Positions 35,753-43,856 of a DNA stretch of 64,000 nucleotides are shown in pieces. The DNA lies in assembly GCF_001297705.1 (NCBI RefSeq), contig NZ_LIRF01000003.1:1550001-1614000 (forward strand), read 5' to 3'. Source of the stretch: Chryseobacterium sp. ERMR1:04 (GTDB lineage Bacteria > Bacteroidota > Bacteroidia > Flavobacteriales > Weeksellaceae). Each line of letters begins with the position of its first letter. Within the stretch, counting starts at the first letter, position 1. The translations under genes were made by a program, and so were the position numbers. The notes under the pieces were generated by a model, which saw only the letters and a program-made list of their open reading frames with translations, was not told the DNA's origin and did no database searches.

Positions 35753-36413
35753 AATTGGAATTGTAGACGACGATTCACTTTTTGTGCAACTCTTAAAAAA
35801 CTATATGGAAAGAGATGAACGCTATGAAACTGTTCTCACCTCAAAAAGCGGGAATCTCTTTCTTAATAAAAATACAATAGATTCTGTTGACGTTCTAATC
35901 TTAGATCTGAGAATGGCAGATGGCGACGGCCTAGAAGTAATGTCTGCCTTATCCTCAAAAAACAGCCATATCAAAATCATTGTTCTCTCTAGTTTTTACC
36001 GACGGTCTTTTATGGGACAAATGCTAAAATTGGGTGCCCATGCTTTTCTCCCAAAAGAAATTGAAATGGATGAACTTTTAACCGTTATCAATGCAGTATA
36101 TTCTAATGGTCATTATTTTTCCGATGAGCAACTAGCGGTCATGCGTACACAATTATCCAACAAGCTCCCTCACTTTCACGCTTATTCTAAAGACGATCTT
36201 ACGGACCGTGAAACAGAAGTTTTACAATTGATTTGTCAGCAATTTAACACCAAAGAAATAGCAGATCATCTTTTCATTTCTCCTAAAACGGTGGAAACCC
36301 ATAAAACGAATCTTATGATCAAAGCTGGAGTGAAAAATATGGCAGGACTTGTGATTTATGCTGTACAGAATAATATTGTAGATGCAAATGAAATTGTTTT
36401 ATTTGACAAGTAA
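35733..36413 (+). CDS. LuxR/NarL-type response regulator
   Basis: A 226-aa regulator from MKNIKIKIGIVDDD (an in-frame ATG at 35709 would overlap the kinase by 44 bp and add eight residues). The receiver has acidic pocket VDDD, phospho-acceptor Asp58 in LILDLRM and FLPKEI near 105. The C-terminal LuxR helix-turn-helix is LTDRETEVLQLICQQF and IADHLFISPKTVETHK. It likely activates a nearby promoter, and the R-body cluster is transcribed convergently towards it. Confidence 0.92.
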   Translation: MKNIKIKIGIVDDDSLFVQLLKNYMERDERYETVLTSKSGNLFLNKNTIDSVDVLILDLRMADGDGLEVMSALSSKNSHIKIIVLSSFYRRSFMGQMLKLGAHAFLPKEIEMDELLTVINAVYSNGHYFSDEQLAVMRTQLSNKLPHFHAYSKDDLTDRETEVLQLICQQFNTKEIADHLFISPKTVETHKTNLMIKAGVKNMAGLVIYAVQNNIVDANEIVLFDK

Positions 36414-36515
36414 AAAACTCTTAATTCAAAAATATTAAATATTTTATTTTCAATCAGTTAGAAATAAAGTCTAGAATTCAATTCATGAATTTTGAGAATG
36501 CTCTCTCGCTATTAT

Positions 36516-37253
36516 CTAGCCTCTTGTTTTGATATAGTTTTTTTTATTGATCTCCATCAATTTATAAAATAGAAGATAACCATATTTTTCGTTAAAATAG
36601 GCAAAGTTTCCGGTTCCCGTTCCTACAAGGTGGAGATAAAGTACCCCATTTTCTTCTTCCAACGTTATGGTCACCTTACCATCATCCAGCAGGTGCCTTT
36701 TTTTAGTTTGATTAATCATTTTGTAGCCTTGGTTAAAATTTGATGTGATAACATCACCCACTATAGCAGCGGTTGCTGTTGCCCCATGTACTCTTTTTCC
36801 ACCAAATTTTCCGTCTCCTCCCATCAATGCAAATGGTACAGTACGATAAATATGTTCATTTAAATAGCTCGAGAATGTATCTGCATTAATATCATCGGTA
36901 ATTTTACCTATCTCTATTCTGAACTTATATTCATGCTTTCTTTTATCCAATGCCATTCCGTATTCAAGAACCATAGACCGAAGACCACGGGCGGGCAACC
37001 AACCTCCGTCTCCATTATAAAAATGTTGATTTAAGAAATCCTGTTTACCCTCAGAAAGAAACCAAGACGTCAATATAGCTCCGGAAAGGAACAAATAGAA
37101 AGGTTTATTTGAGGGTTGTCGACTGTTCTCTGAATCAGGCTTCTTGGAATAAGATATTTTGGAAATAATAGAAGTTGTCTTGGAAGAATTTAGCACTAAT
37201 CCCGTGCTTTTTCCTCCTAACTGTGTTGTTAAACGTCTAAACATTGTCTTCAC
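36516..37253 (-). CDS. Hypothetical protein at the end of the R-body cluster
   Basis: A 245-aa protein of unknown family starting MKTMFRRLTTQLGGKSTGLV. One short hydrophobic segment (FYLFLSGAILTSWFLS, about 52-67) suggests a membrane association, followed by DGGWLPARGLRSMVLEYGMA and a long beta-rich C-terminal half containing GGKRVHGATATAAIVGDVIT. It lies 92 bp after the last RebB gene on the same strand, separated by a terminator, so it may be an accessory gene of the cluster or independent. Confidence 0.6.
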   Translation of the reverse strand: MKTMFRRLTTQLGGKSTGLVLNSSKTTSIISKISYSKKPDSENSRQPSNKPFYLFLSGAILTSWFLSEGKQDFLNQHFYNGDGGWLPARGLRSMVLEYGMALDKRKHEYKFRIEIGKITDDINADTFSSYLNEHIYRTVPFALMGGDGKFGGKRVHGATATAAIVGDVITSNFNQGYKMINQTKKRHLLDDGKVTITLEEENGVLYLHLVGTGTGNFAYFNEKYGYLLFYKLMEINKKNYIKTRG

Positions 37254-37280
37254 TTTTAAATTAACATTATTTTTTTATTT

Positions 37281-37313
37281 AAAAATCAGGGAGAACATAA
37301 GATATGTTCTCCC
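37281..37313 (-). terminator. Terminator after RebB copy 4
   Basis: On the minus strand GGGAGAACAT, loop, ATGTTCTCCC, then TGATTTTT; ten perfect pairs. It lies 32 bp past the stop at 37345. Confidence 0.8.
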
Positions 37314-37344
37314 GATTTATTAAAACTCTAAAACACACCATGAA

Positions 37345-37611
37345 TTAAGAAGCGCTTAGCATTTTCGAAATAGCAATGGCATCTGATACCGTATCTATAC
37401 TGTAGATCTGCATCACTCCCTGTGTAGTGGCTGCCTGACCTAAAATATTCTGTTGGTTTTGTGTATTCACTGCATTTTCAAACATAAGCCCTGTAGAATG
37501 TGCTGCTGCCTGATACACATTTCCTAAAGCCATTGCCGGAGCTTCTGCTACCACTTTTACATTAGATTGCGTTACCGCATCTGTAATTTGTTGATTAACT
37601 GTTTGTGCCAT
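37345..37611 (-). CDS. rebB: RebB family R-body protein, copy 4
   Basis: An 88-aa protein of the RebB ('killing trait') family, the structural subunit of R-bodies: coiled protein ribbons that unroll and can rupture membranes. Family features: ITDAVTQSNVKVVAEAPAMA, LGNVYQAAAHSTGLMFENAV and QQNILGQAATTQGVMQIYS, predicted as two helices without charge clusters. It is near-identical to the three genes upstream; differences are few (AHSTGLM, NTQNQQ, VSDAIAISKML). Leader AATTTTAAAATTA-type sequence before the ATG is shared with its siblings. Confidence 0.9.
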   Translation of the reverse strand: MAQTVNQQITDAVTQSNVKVVAEAPAMALGNVYQAAAHSTGLMFENAVNTQNQQNILGQAATTQGVMQIYSIDTVSDAIAISKMLSAS

Positions 37612-37702
37612 GATTTTAATTTTTATGAGATCAATCTCTGTTAATAATTACTTTACAATAAAGCATCATTCCTGATAGTATGGGTTTGATGCAAAAAATT
37701 CT

Positions 37703-37969
37703 TTAGGAAGCTCCTAACATTTTAGCAATAGAAATAGCATCTGCAATAGTATCTATGCTGTAAATCTGCATCACTCCCTGCGTTGTGGCTGCCTGCCCTA
37801 AAATGTTTTGTTGATTTTGTGCATTCACTGCATTTTCAAACATAATTCCTGTAGAATGTGCTGCCGATTGATACACATTTCCTAATGCCATTGCTGGAGC
37901 CTCTCCTACAACTTTTACATTGGATTGGGTAACAGCATCTGTAATTTGTTCGTTGACTGTTTGTGCCAT
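37703..37969 (-). CDS. rebB: RebB family R-body protein, copy 3
   Basis: An 88-aa RebB paralog starting MAQTVNEQITDAVTQSNVKV, with GEAPAMALGNVYQSAAHSTG, IMFENAVNAQNQQNILG and the C-terminal DTIADAISIAKMLGAS. It carries small substitutions relative to copies 1, 2 and 4. A weak hairpin (GCATCA at 37663, TGATGC at 37687) follows the gene. Confidence 0.9.
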   Translation of the reverse strand: MAQTVNEQITDAVTQSNVKVVGEAPAMALGNVYQSAAHSTGIMFENAVNAQNQQNILGQAATTQGVMQIYSIDTIADAISIAKMLGAS

Positions 37970-38007
37970 GATTTTAATTTTTTATTAAAGTTTAATTTGA
38001 GTGAGTG

Positions 38008-38035
38008 AAAAAAACAATCGGGATTTCCCCGATTG
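38008..38035 (-). terminator. Terminator between RebB copies 2 and 3
   Basis: On the minus strand CAATCGGG, loop GAAAT, CCCGATTG, then TTTTTTTC. It lies about 25 bp past the stop of the gene at 38060 and 39 bp before the next RebB start. Confidence 0.8.
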
Positions 38036-38059
38036 CGAATGTTGCTGTTGGGTACCCTT

Positions 38060-38326
38060 TTACGAAGCACTTAGCATTTTAGCTATAGAAATGGCATCCG
38101 CCACTGTATCTATGCTGTAAATCTGCATCACTCCCTGCGTTGTGGCAGCCTGCCCTAAAATGTTTTGTTGATTTTGTGCATTCACTGCATTTTCAAACAT
38201 AATTCCTGTAGAATGTGCTGCCGATTGATACACGTTCCCTAATGCAATAGCCGGAGCTTCTGCTACTACCTTCACATTAGATTGTGTAACAGCGTCTGTA
38301 ATTTGTTCGTTGACTGTTTGTGCCAT
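38060..38326 (-). CDS. rebB: RebB family R-body protein, copy 2
   Basis: An 88-aa RebB paralog. The start is taken at MAQTVNEQITDAV, matching the siblings; an in-frame ATG 11 codons upstream (38359) overlaps the terminator of the preceding gene and is unlikely. It differs from copy 3 at AEAPAIALGNVYQSAA and KMLSAS. It likely polymerises with its paralogs. Confidence 0.9.
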   Translation of the reverse strand: MAQTVNEQITDAVTQSNVKVVAEAPAIALGNVYQSAAHSTGIMFENAVNAQNQQNILGQAATTQGVMQIYSIDTVADAISIAKMLSAS

Positions 38327-38348
38327 GATTTTAATTTTTATGAATTGG

Positions 38349-38376
38349 TAAAAAAGCAATCAGACTTTCCGATTGC
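38349..38376 (-). terminator. Terminator between RebB copies 1 and 2
   Basis: On the minus strand GCAATCGGA, loop AAG, TCTGATTGC (one G-U), then TTTTTT. Same type of intercistronic hairpin as at 38008-38035. Confidence 0.8.
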
Positions 38377-38418
38377 GGTTAATCTTTTTTATTGATGATG
38401 AATCAAAAAGGTTTTCTA

Positions 38419-38685
38419 TTAAGAAGCACTCAGCATTTTAGCTATAGAAATAGCATCAGCCACTGTATCCATGCTGTAAATCTGCATGATGCCTTGTGTT
38501 GTTGCAGCCTGTCCCAAAATATTCTGTTGGTTTTGTGCATTTACTGCATTCTCAAACATAATTCCTGTAGAATGTGCTGCTGCCTGATAAACGTTACCTA
38601 ATGCCATTGCCGGAGCTTCTGCTACCACTTTTACGTTGGATTGCGTAACGGCGTCTGTGATTTGTTGATTGACTGTTTGTGACAT
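38419..38685 (-). CDS. rebB: RebB family R-body protein, copy 1
   Basis: An 88-aa RebB paralog starting MSQTVNQQITDAVTQSNVKV (MAQ in the siblings), with AAAHSTGIMFENAVNAQN and YSMDTVADAISIAKMLSAS. It is the first of the four-gene tandem array, after a 274-bp gap that should hold its promoter. Confidence 0.9.
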   Translation of the reverse strand: MSQTVNQQITDAVTQSNVKVVAEAPAMALGNVYQAAAHSTGIMFENAVNAQNQQNILGQAATTQGIMQIYSMDTVADAISIAKMLSAS

Positions 38686-38959
38686 AATTTTAGTTTTTGT
38701 GAGATCAGATCTCGGTGAATAAATTAATATATTGTTGTTGGTTATAAGTGATATGGTGTTTCGGAAAAAGGATGCGGTTAGGATATAAGATATCGTGCTA
38801 CTATACTTTCGTAATGAGCATATTAACCAAAGGAACTTTTATTTTGCTTTTACAGCAAAGAACCAGGGCGAAGTAAGATTGTTGACTCAATAAATGATGA
38901 TGAGGATATCACCCAGCCTTTGTATAGTAACAAAAACCGCATCCGAATATTTTCGCGAT
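38686..38959. other. 274-bp gap before the RebB tandem array
   Basis: No gene. It holds a short inverted pair (ggatgcggtt at 38769 and aaccgcatcc at 38937) and a weak minus-strand hairpin at about 38840-38862 (TTTGCTGTAAAAGCAAA then ATAAAAG). The promoter for the RebB array is expected here, but no full TTG/TAnnTTTG pair was found. Confidence 0.45.
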
Positions 38960-39214
38960 TTATTCCAGAGTATCAAATCGGCTTTTTTTCAATGCCTTCG
39001 CTACTTTGAATTTTAATTTCTTTTCTGCCAACTTTTTTACACCTATTACAGAATTACTTATTGTCAGCTGAAAATCTCTTTGTTGATGCAATACCGATTG
39101 TTCGTACATTAAACCTGTAGAATGCGCGTTCACTTGCATAGAAATAGCACCCGGCACAGAGGTAGCATCCGCTACAACTCCTACATTTATGATTTCATTT
39201 TGGTCTTGTTCCAT
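38960..39214 (-). CDS. Divergent RebB-like protein
   Basis: An 84-aa protein starting MEQDQNEIINVGVVADATSV. The central MQVNAHSTGLMYEQSVLHQQ matches the RebB core (AAHSTGLMFENAVNTQNQQ), while the C-terminus is replaced by a basic tail (KLAEKKLKFKVAKALKKSRF). Probably a minor R-body component or assembly or anchoring factor (inference from tail charge). Encoded 26 bp after the coiled-coil gene. Confidence 0.75.
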   Translation of the reverse strand: MEQDQNEIINVGVVADATSVPGAISMQVNAHSTGLMYEQSVLHQQRDFQLTISNSVIGVKKLAEKKLKFKVAKALKKSRFDTLE

Positions 39215-39240
39215 AAAATATCAGTTTTTTGTTAGACTTA

Positions 39241-39642
39241 TTATTTACGCATGTTCCCCATTCTGATTTGTAGCTTATTAAATCTTTCCGCTACTTTTAA
39301 TTCTTTAGCTTTTATTTTTTCTTTAGAAATTTCCTGTAAACTTTTCAGTTGTTCCTCATAATTTACCATAGTAGGATTTACAATAGAACTTTGGGGAGGA
39401 CTGATTTGTTGCTGTTGCTTAACCGCTTCTTCCAGTTTTTCTAATAAAGGGGCTAATGATTTCATCGTTTCCTTAGTCGCTTTATCTTTGATATACTGAA
39501 TGATTTCATCTTCATTTGTGAAAATAATGGATGACATTATTTCATCTTCAGAAGGATCTGTATTGGGCGCCGAACTTTCGGGCTCTGATGGAGGAATATT
39601 ATTTTGTTCTTCTGTATTCATCGTCTTATTTTTTGTATTCAT
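39241..39642 (-). CDS. Reb-cluster acidic/coiled-coil protein
   Basis: A 133-aa soluble protein starting MNTKNKTMNTEEQNNIPPSE (the second Met at residue 8 is an alternative). A disordered Pro/Ser/Glu-rich first third is followed by helices (IIQYIKDKATKETMKSLAPL, LLEKLEEAVKQQQQI, ending with a basic coil and MGNMRK). Family unknown. The position between two Reb genes and tight spacing imply membership of the R-body operon. Confidence 0.7.
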   Translation of the reverse strand: MNTKNKTMNTEEQNNIPPSEPESSAPNTDPSEDEIMSSIIFTNEDEIIQYIKDKATKETMKSLAPLLEKLEEAVKQQQQISPPQSSIVNPTMVNYEEQLKSLQEISKEKIKAKELKVAERFNKLQIRMGNMRK

Positions 39643-39673
39643 TATAAAATCTACCTTTCGTAAACAATTAAAT

Positions 39674-40489
39674 TCAAAGAATATACTCTATAAAAGCACT
39701 TGCAGATGTCCAGTCTCTATTCAGATCTTTAATCACATTACTTCCAACAATTTCTAATGAAATATTTCCTGAAATTACGTTCGCAGCAAGCAGTTTCTTG
39801 AGCGCATTGCCAGGCAACTGCAGAACATAATCTTCTGAAAGCAATGGAAGTAAATTACCAGTGGTTACAGAGTTTTCATTCATGATAATGTCAAGAATTT
39901 CCTGAGTATAATGCGCTATCAATTTTGCTCCCTGAAATTCTAATTCTCTTTTTAATTCCGTTATTTCAGCATTTGTGATGAGGTCTGAAACCGCGTTTAC
40001 ATCAACATCGTGCGTAGAATACATCGCTTCTCCCGTATTGGATGGAGTGATTGTAATATCCGTTTTTAAAATATAATTAGCTTTTTCAAGATTTACCGTA
40101 AGAATGGGTGAATCGGCTTCTTTGTCTGCGATATCATTTAATGTGTTGAGAGGAAGTATCCTTACATTACAATAAAATGTTTTCTTATCATCCAGCTTCA
40201 TCATTATGATGGCTATTCCCGTTGATTTATCTTTAGGTTCTACAACAAAAGATTGATAAGCAGCATATTTTTTATTTTTGTTGATACAGTTCACAATCCG
40301 TATTGTTGGACCAACATTAATATCAGAAGTTTGCAGACTGAAAACAACACGGTTAACATTATTTTCAGGCTTTTTTATACTGAAATATGCCGTATCATTA
40401 TCTCTCTGAAGAAAAAAACTTTCATTCAGTTCTTCTAAAGATCTTACATTTAATATTTGAGCAGGTTTAATTTCGTTTGAATAATTCAT
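39674..40489 (-). CDS. Reb-cluster hypothetical protein, 271 aa
   Basis: A 271-aa soluble protein of unknown family starting MNYSNEIKPAQILNVRSLEE. The N-terminal half is beta-rich (NNVNRVVFSLQTSDINVGPT and GIAIIMMKLDDKKTFYC); the C-terminal half is helical (LISDLI-like region TNAEITELKRELEFQGAKLI) and ends SASAFIEYIL. Its ATG overlaps the restored stop of the upstream gene by four bases (ATGA), so the two are translationally coupled. Confidence 0.7.
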   Translation of the reverse strand: MNYSNEIKPAQILNVRSLEELNESFFLQRDNDTAYFSIKKPENNVNRVVFSLQTSDINVGPTIRIVNCINKNKKYAAYQSFVVEPKDKSTGIAIIMMKLDDKKTFYCNVRILPLNTLNDIADKEADSPILTVNLEKANYILKTDITITPSNTGEAMYSTHDVDVNAVSDLITNAEITELKRELEFQGAKLIAHYTQEILDIIMNENSVTTGNLLPLLSEDYVLQLPGNALKKLLAANVISGNISLEIVGSNVIKDLNRDWTSASAFIEYIL

Positions 40490-41099
40490 CTCTTATCTAT
40501 TTTAAATTTATCGAATAGTTTTGTTATTAGATTTTTCTTAGCTTCTATGGTTTTTTCCACTTCTGCAGAAAGTTCAGAACCCTCATCTGATATTGTCAAA
40601 AGTTTTTTTTTTCAGGATCTTCTTCTGGAAGATCAGCCGGTGTAGGAACCGGACTTGGACTGGGTTTTTCATTGGTATTAAAACTCACAGCCGGAGCAGC
40701 GAAAGAAGATATTTTTGTTTTAACTTCAGCATAATCACTGATTATTTTAAATAAATCTCTTATAGCATCATTTCCTTTTCCAATATCTTCGAATCCAGCT
40801 TCACTGGCTTTAGGTTTATCATGAGTAGATGGATCGTGATGATAGCTTCCATAGGTTAAAATATTATTCGCTAATCTACTTACTGCTATTAAGCCCAACT
40901 GCTCAAAACCTTTTAAAAAGGACTGTAAATCCTGTACCATCATTCCTGTCGCCTGGTCAATCATAATCTTTGAAGCGCCAGTCATCGGAGTGGTAGTGGG
41001 CACTGCCAACACTTCATTGTTTACAAAGATTACGGCCTCCTCACTGGGCGTTGCAGATGGATTTGTAGTCTGAATTTCTGTACTCGTATTAGTATCCAT
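40486..41099 (-). pseudogene. Reb-cluster protein interrupted at an A10 tract
   Basis: From the ATG at 41099 the frame reads 167 aa: an acidic Thr/Ser-rich start, then MTGASKIMIDQATGMMVQDL and FEQLGLIAVSRLANNILTYG, typical of RebB-associated proteins, and stops just after a run of ten A (minus strand; + strand T10 at 40603-40612). With one extra A the frame continues KLLTISDEGSELSAEVEKTI and ends KFKIDKR with a TGA that overlaps the next ATG as ATGA, giving 204 aa. The exact coupling shows which frame is ancestral. Transcriptional slippage, a phase-variable tract or a sequencing error are all possible. Confidence 0.75.
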
Positions 41100-41116
41100 T
41101 TTGGCGAAGTTTTAGA

Positions 41117-41332
41117 TTATCCTTTTAAAATTTTAATGGCGTCTGCCACAATTACAGGGTTTAGCTGATTCAGATTTTGCTGATTGGTCACCGAATTCTG
41201 AATTGAAATTCCACTCGCATGAGTTGCCATTTGATACAGCATACTCATTGCCTGCGCCGGAGATTCACCAAGCACCGTTACATTAGTTTGAGTAACTGCA
41301 TCTGTGATCTGACTGTTTACTTTATCTGACAT
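41117..41332 (-). CDS. Short RebB family protein
   Basis: A 71-aa protein starting MSDKVNSQITDAVTQTNVTV and continuing GESPAQAMSMLYQMATHASG and NSVTNQQNLNQLNPVI. The first two-thirds match RebB (ITDAVTQSNVKVVAEAPAMA, then AxHxTG/AxHASG). It is shorter than the 88-aa copies, lacking the ATTQGVMQIYS segment. It is the first gene of the cluster, 17 bp before the next. Confidence 0.85.
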   Translation of the reverse strand: MSDKVNSQITDAVTQTNVTVLGESPAQAMSMLYQMATHASGISIQNSVTNQQNLNQLNPVIVADAIKILKG

Positions 41333-41698
41333 ATACTTTGTTTAAATGGTTATTAAAAATTGAGTTTTCGAGGCATTCTACATTCAACTATTTTTCACTC
41401 ACCCTATCATCTATCCATCACAATTGAAATCCCTTATCATTCTTTACCTTTATGATTTCTTATACAAATTTCATCTTTACAAATATATCAATCATAAGGG
41501 AATTACCTGAATTTTAGAAACTAAGCCCAATTTCTATAGAATAGAGAATTTGGAAATTACATACTTAAAGAAGGGTTATCCGCAATGGAATTTACCAGAA
41601 TCAGTAACTGACAAAAACACATGTCATCTTAGCATGAACTTCTCCCCTTATTCCGTATTTTTGTACAGCATTTAACAACGAGGTACTTTATTAAAAAT
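41333..41698. other. Divergent promoter region of the Reb cluster and DUF1826 gene
   Basis: 366 bp without a gene. A minus-strand TATATTTG (41480-41487 on the + strand as caaatata) fits the Bacteroidota -7 box and could drive the Reb cluster with a leader of about 140 nt; the -33 element is not clear. Confidence 0.4.
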
Positions 41699-42397
41699 AT
41701 GAGCAATATATTTTCTGACAATAGCCAAATTGGAGTTGTTTCTACTTTTTCTGAACTTGTAAATACCCATTTTCACGGAGCGATGAATGCCATGTGTTGG
41801 CACAGAGATTTAGTGGGCAATTTTAAAGAAATTGTATCTCAACTTCAATTAAAAGAAAATATTACAGAAGTTTCCATTGAAGATCTTTTAGCACTTCAAC
41901 TCTCGGAAAAAGGGAATCTAGCAAGAGAAATTATCTTACATGATATACAGTTATTAACAGATTTCGGAGCATCGCCTTCTCTTAATTTACTTAAAAGTTA
42001 CGAACGAGATGAGGAATTCAACTTCATTTCAACCGATGTATATTCCTTTCATGTAGATCGCTCCCCCATTGGAACAGATACTTTTTTATGTACCTACCAT
42101 GGTGCTGCAAGTGATATCATCCCCAATGATCAGGTTGAACAAAAAATATTAATTCCTGAAATTCGTGAAAAGCTTAAAAAATTACATGACGGTCCGGAAG
42201 CAGAATTTGAAACTTTCTTACAAGACTATTTCTTCGATCTGCATTATCAACCTAAGCCCAATGCCCAACCCGTTAACTTAGGATTGGGGCATCTTTGGCG
42301 CCTTGCGGTAGATCATCCTGAACAAGAGGTTTTGCCTTGTGTGCATAGGGCTCCTGTTGAGGAGGATGGGGAGTTTAGGTTGTTGGTGATTTGTTAG
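41699..42397 (+). CDS. DUF1826 domain protein
   Basis: A 232-aa cytosolic protein starting MSNIFSDNSQIGVVSTFSEL. DUF1826 features are MNAMCWHRDLVGNFKEIVSQ, FHVDRSPIGTDTFLCTYHG and the C-terminal HLWRLAVDHPEQEVLPCVHR followed by APVEEDGEFRLLVIC. The conserved His, Asp, Cys and Arg pattern is intact. The reaction is not established for the family; zinc-responsive relatives are known. Not obviously linked to the Reb genes. Confidence 0.8.
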   Translation: MSNIFSDNSQIGVVSTFSELVNTHFHGAMNAMCWHRDLVGNFKEIVSQLQLKENITEVSIEDLLALQLSEKGNLAREIILHDIQLLTDFGASPSLNLLKSYERDEEFNFISTDVYSFHVDRSPIGTDTFLCTYHGAASDIIPNDQVEQKILIPEIREKLKKLHDGPEAEFETFLQDYFFDLHYQPKPNAQPVNLGLGHLWRLAVDHPEQEVLPCVHRAPVEEDGEFRLLVIC

Positions 42398-42416
42398 GTG
42401 ATTGCTTAACGAGTTA

Positions 42417-43856
42417 CTAAATAAACGGTAAAGTCACTCCCATTTTATAGACCTTATGATATGCTTTTATTTCATTGTCTTCACATAGTTGACGTTGAAT
42501 TTCTTCTAAAGAAAAATTCTTTTCTACTTCTTCGAAAATTGGATAAATAATCAAACATTTAATATGACTATCATCTGTAATACCACATTCGCTACGAACT
42601 TTCTTTAGTCTGGCGTAACCTGAAACTTGTCTGATATCTTCGTGGATTTGACTGTAATTATACTTAAGTTTATATTTAGTATCAATTATTATTTTAATAC
42701 TATCTGTATTAATTAAAAAATCCAAAGAGTTTCCGTGTGTTGAAAATTGATAATTGAGATGATCAATATTAAGTTGAGGATTATCCCTTAGTAACTTTGA
42801 GAACACAAACAATTCAAACATTTTAGGCATATCAATCCAGAAAGGAGGCGTTGAAATACTTTCTTCCGCTGTTTTAGTAATATTATAGGAAAACCTTTTT
42901 AAAATAAGATTACCCGTTTTAATTGCATTTTTATATTCCTTAAAAAATGGATTATGCTTATAATGTTTAAGCTCCTCTATATTAAGCTCCGAACTAATAT
43001 GCTCAAATACAGGTCGGATATAATTAATCATCCAAGAAATATCATTTTTGTTTGTAAAGAAATGCTGGTGATTCTCTACATATCGAGTACAAAATTGAAA
43101 TACTTTCTTCAGAAAACTGTTTTCAACAGAATCTTCTCCAAAAACCTGATATTCACAAACGGTATTGGTGAAACGATTCTTCAATATATTTTGTTTGATC
43201 TGCTGACCAACCAAAATTTTACCCTTTACTCTATTGGTTAAATTCTTCTGAACCTTATAATACGATTTCTTTAAACCTTTCTTGACAATATCTTTTAACA
43301 GATTAAGAAACTTTACAACTAAAAAAGGAGTCAGTAAATCTTGCTTTTGATGAATTGGAATTTCTTCCATGTTCCAATCAATCAAAATTAAATTATCTGA
43401 ATGATAAGATAAATCTGTATTAGACATTATCTCTATAAGTATTCCAATAACATCTACTTCTTTTTCATTTGTAACGTCCTTTGCTTCTCTTTCTGCTTTT
43501 TCATTAAAGTTGATTATTTCTTCTTCCGAAATATTCTCATCATCAACATCTCCGGCTTTTTCAAAGATTTCAGTAACGGATGAATTCAATTTCGGTTCCA
43601 CATGAATATATCTATCATTGATCAACCAGTCGACACCTACAAAATAATCCGATTTAAGTTCAACTTCCGTATTTGAAGCTGTAAAATAAAAACAAGAATA
43701 ATTCTTACCTCTTTCAAATTTAAAGTTCCGAGGTTGTATTTTTATATTCTCAACATCAACATTCAAAAGATACTCTTCTTTTCTTTCAATATAAAGAAGA
43801 GTATCTGACGTTATTAATAGTTTAGTTGAGTGATGTTCTTTTAAAAGAATTCCCAT
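42417..43856 (-). CDS. mcrC: McrC-type subunit of a McrBC restriction system
   Basis: A 479-aa protein. The N-terminal part (about 1-130) is beta-rich; the middle has the McrC family segment VKGKILVGQQIKQNILKNRF and CEYQVFGEDSVENSFLKKV; the C-terminal PD-(D/E)xK nuclease core reads NSLDFLINTDSIKIIIDTKY (Asp ... Asp-x-Lys). It cleaves DNA together with the McrB GTPase, whose gene ends directly before it (no gap). McrBC systems restrict modified foreign DNA. Full length. Confidence 0.88.
   Translation of the reverse strand: MGILLKEHHSTKLLITSDTLLYIERKEEYLLNVDVENIKIQPRNFKFERGKNYSCFYFTASNTEVELKSDYFVGVDWLINDRYIHVEPKLNSSVTEIFEKAGDVDDENISEEEIINFNEKAEREAKDVTNEKEVDVIGILIEIMSNTDLSYHSDNLILIDWNMEEIPIHQKQDLLTPFLVVKFLNLLKDIVKKGLKKSYYKVQKNLTNRVKGKILVGQQIKQNILKNRFTNTVCEYQVFGEDSVENSFLKKVFQFCTRYVENHQHFFTNKNDISWMINYIRPVFEHISSELNIEELKHYKHNPFFKEYKNAIKTGNLILKRFSYNITKTAEESISTPPFWIDMPKMFELFVFSKLLRDNPQLNIDHLNYQFSTHGNSLDFLINTDSIKIIIDTKYKLKYNYSQIHEDIRQVSGYARLKKVRSECGITDDSHIKCLIIYPIFEEVEKNFSLEEIQRQLCEDNEIKAYHKVYKMGVTLPFI

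Noticed and set aside
36516..41332. Contractile phage tail or T6SS-like cluster
   Set aside because: No sheath, tube, baseplate or ClpV-like genes; the small proteins match RebB instead.
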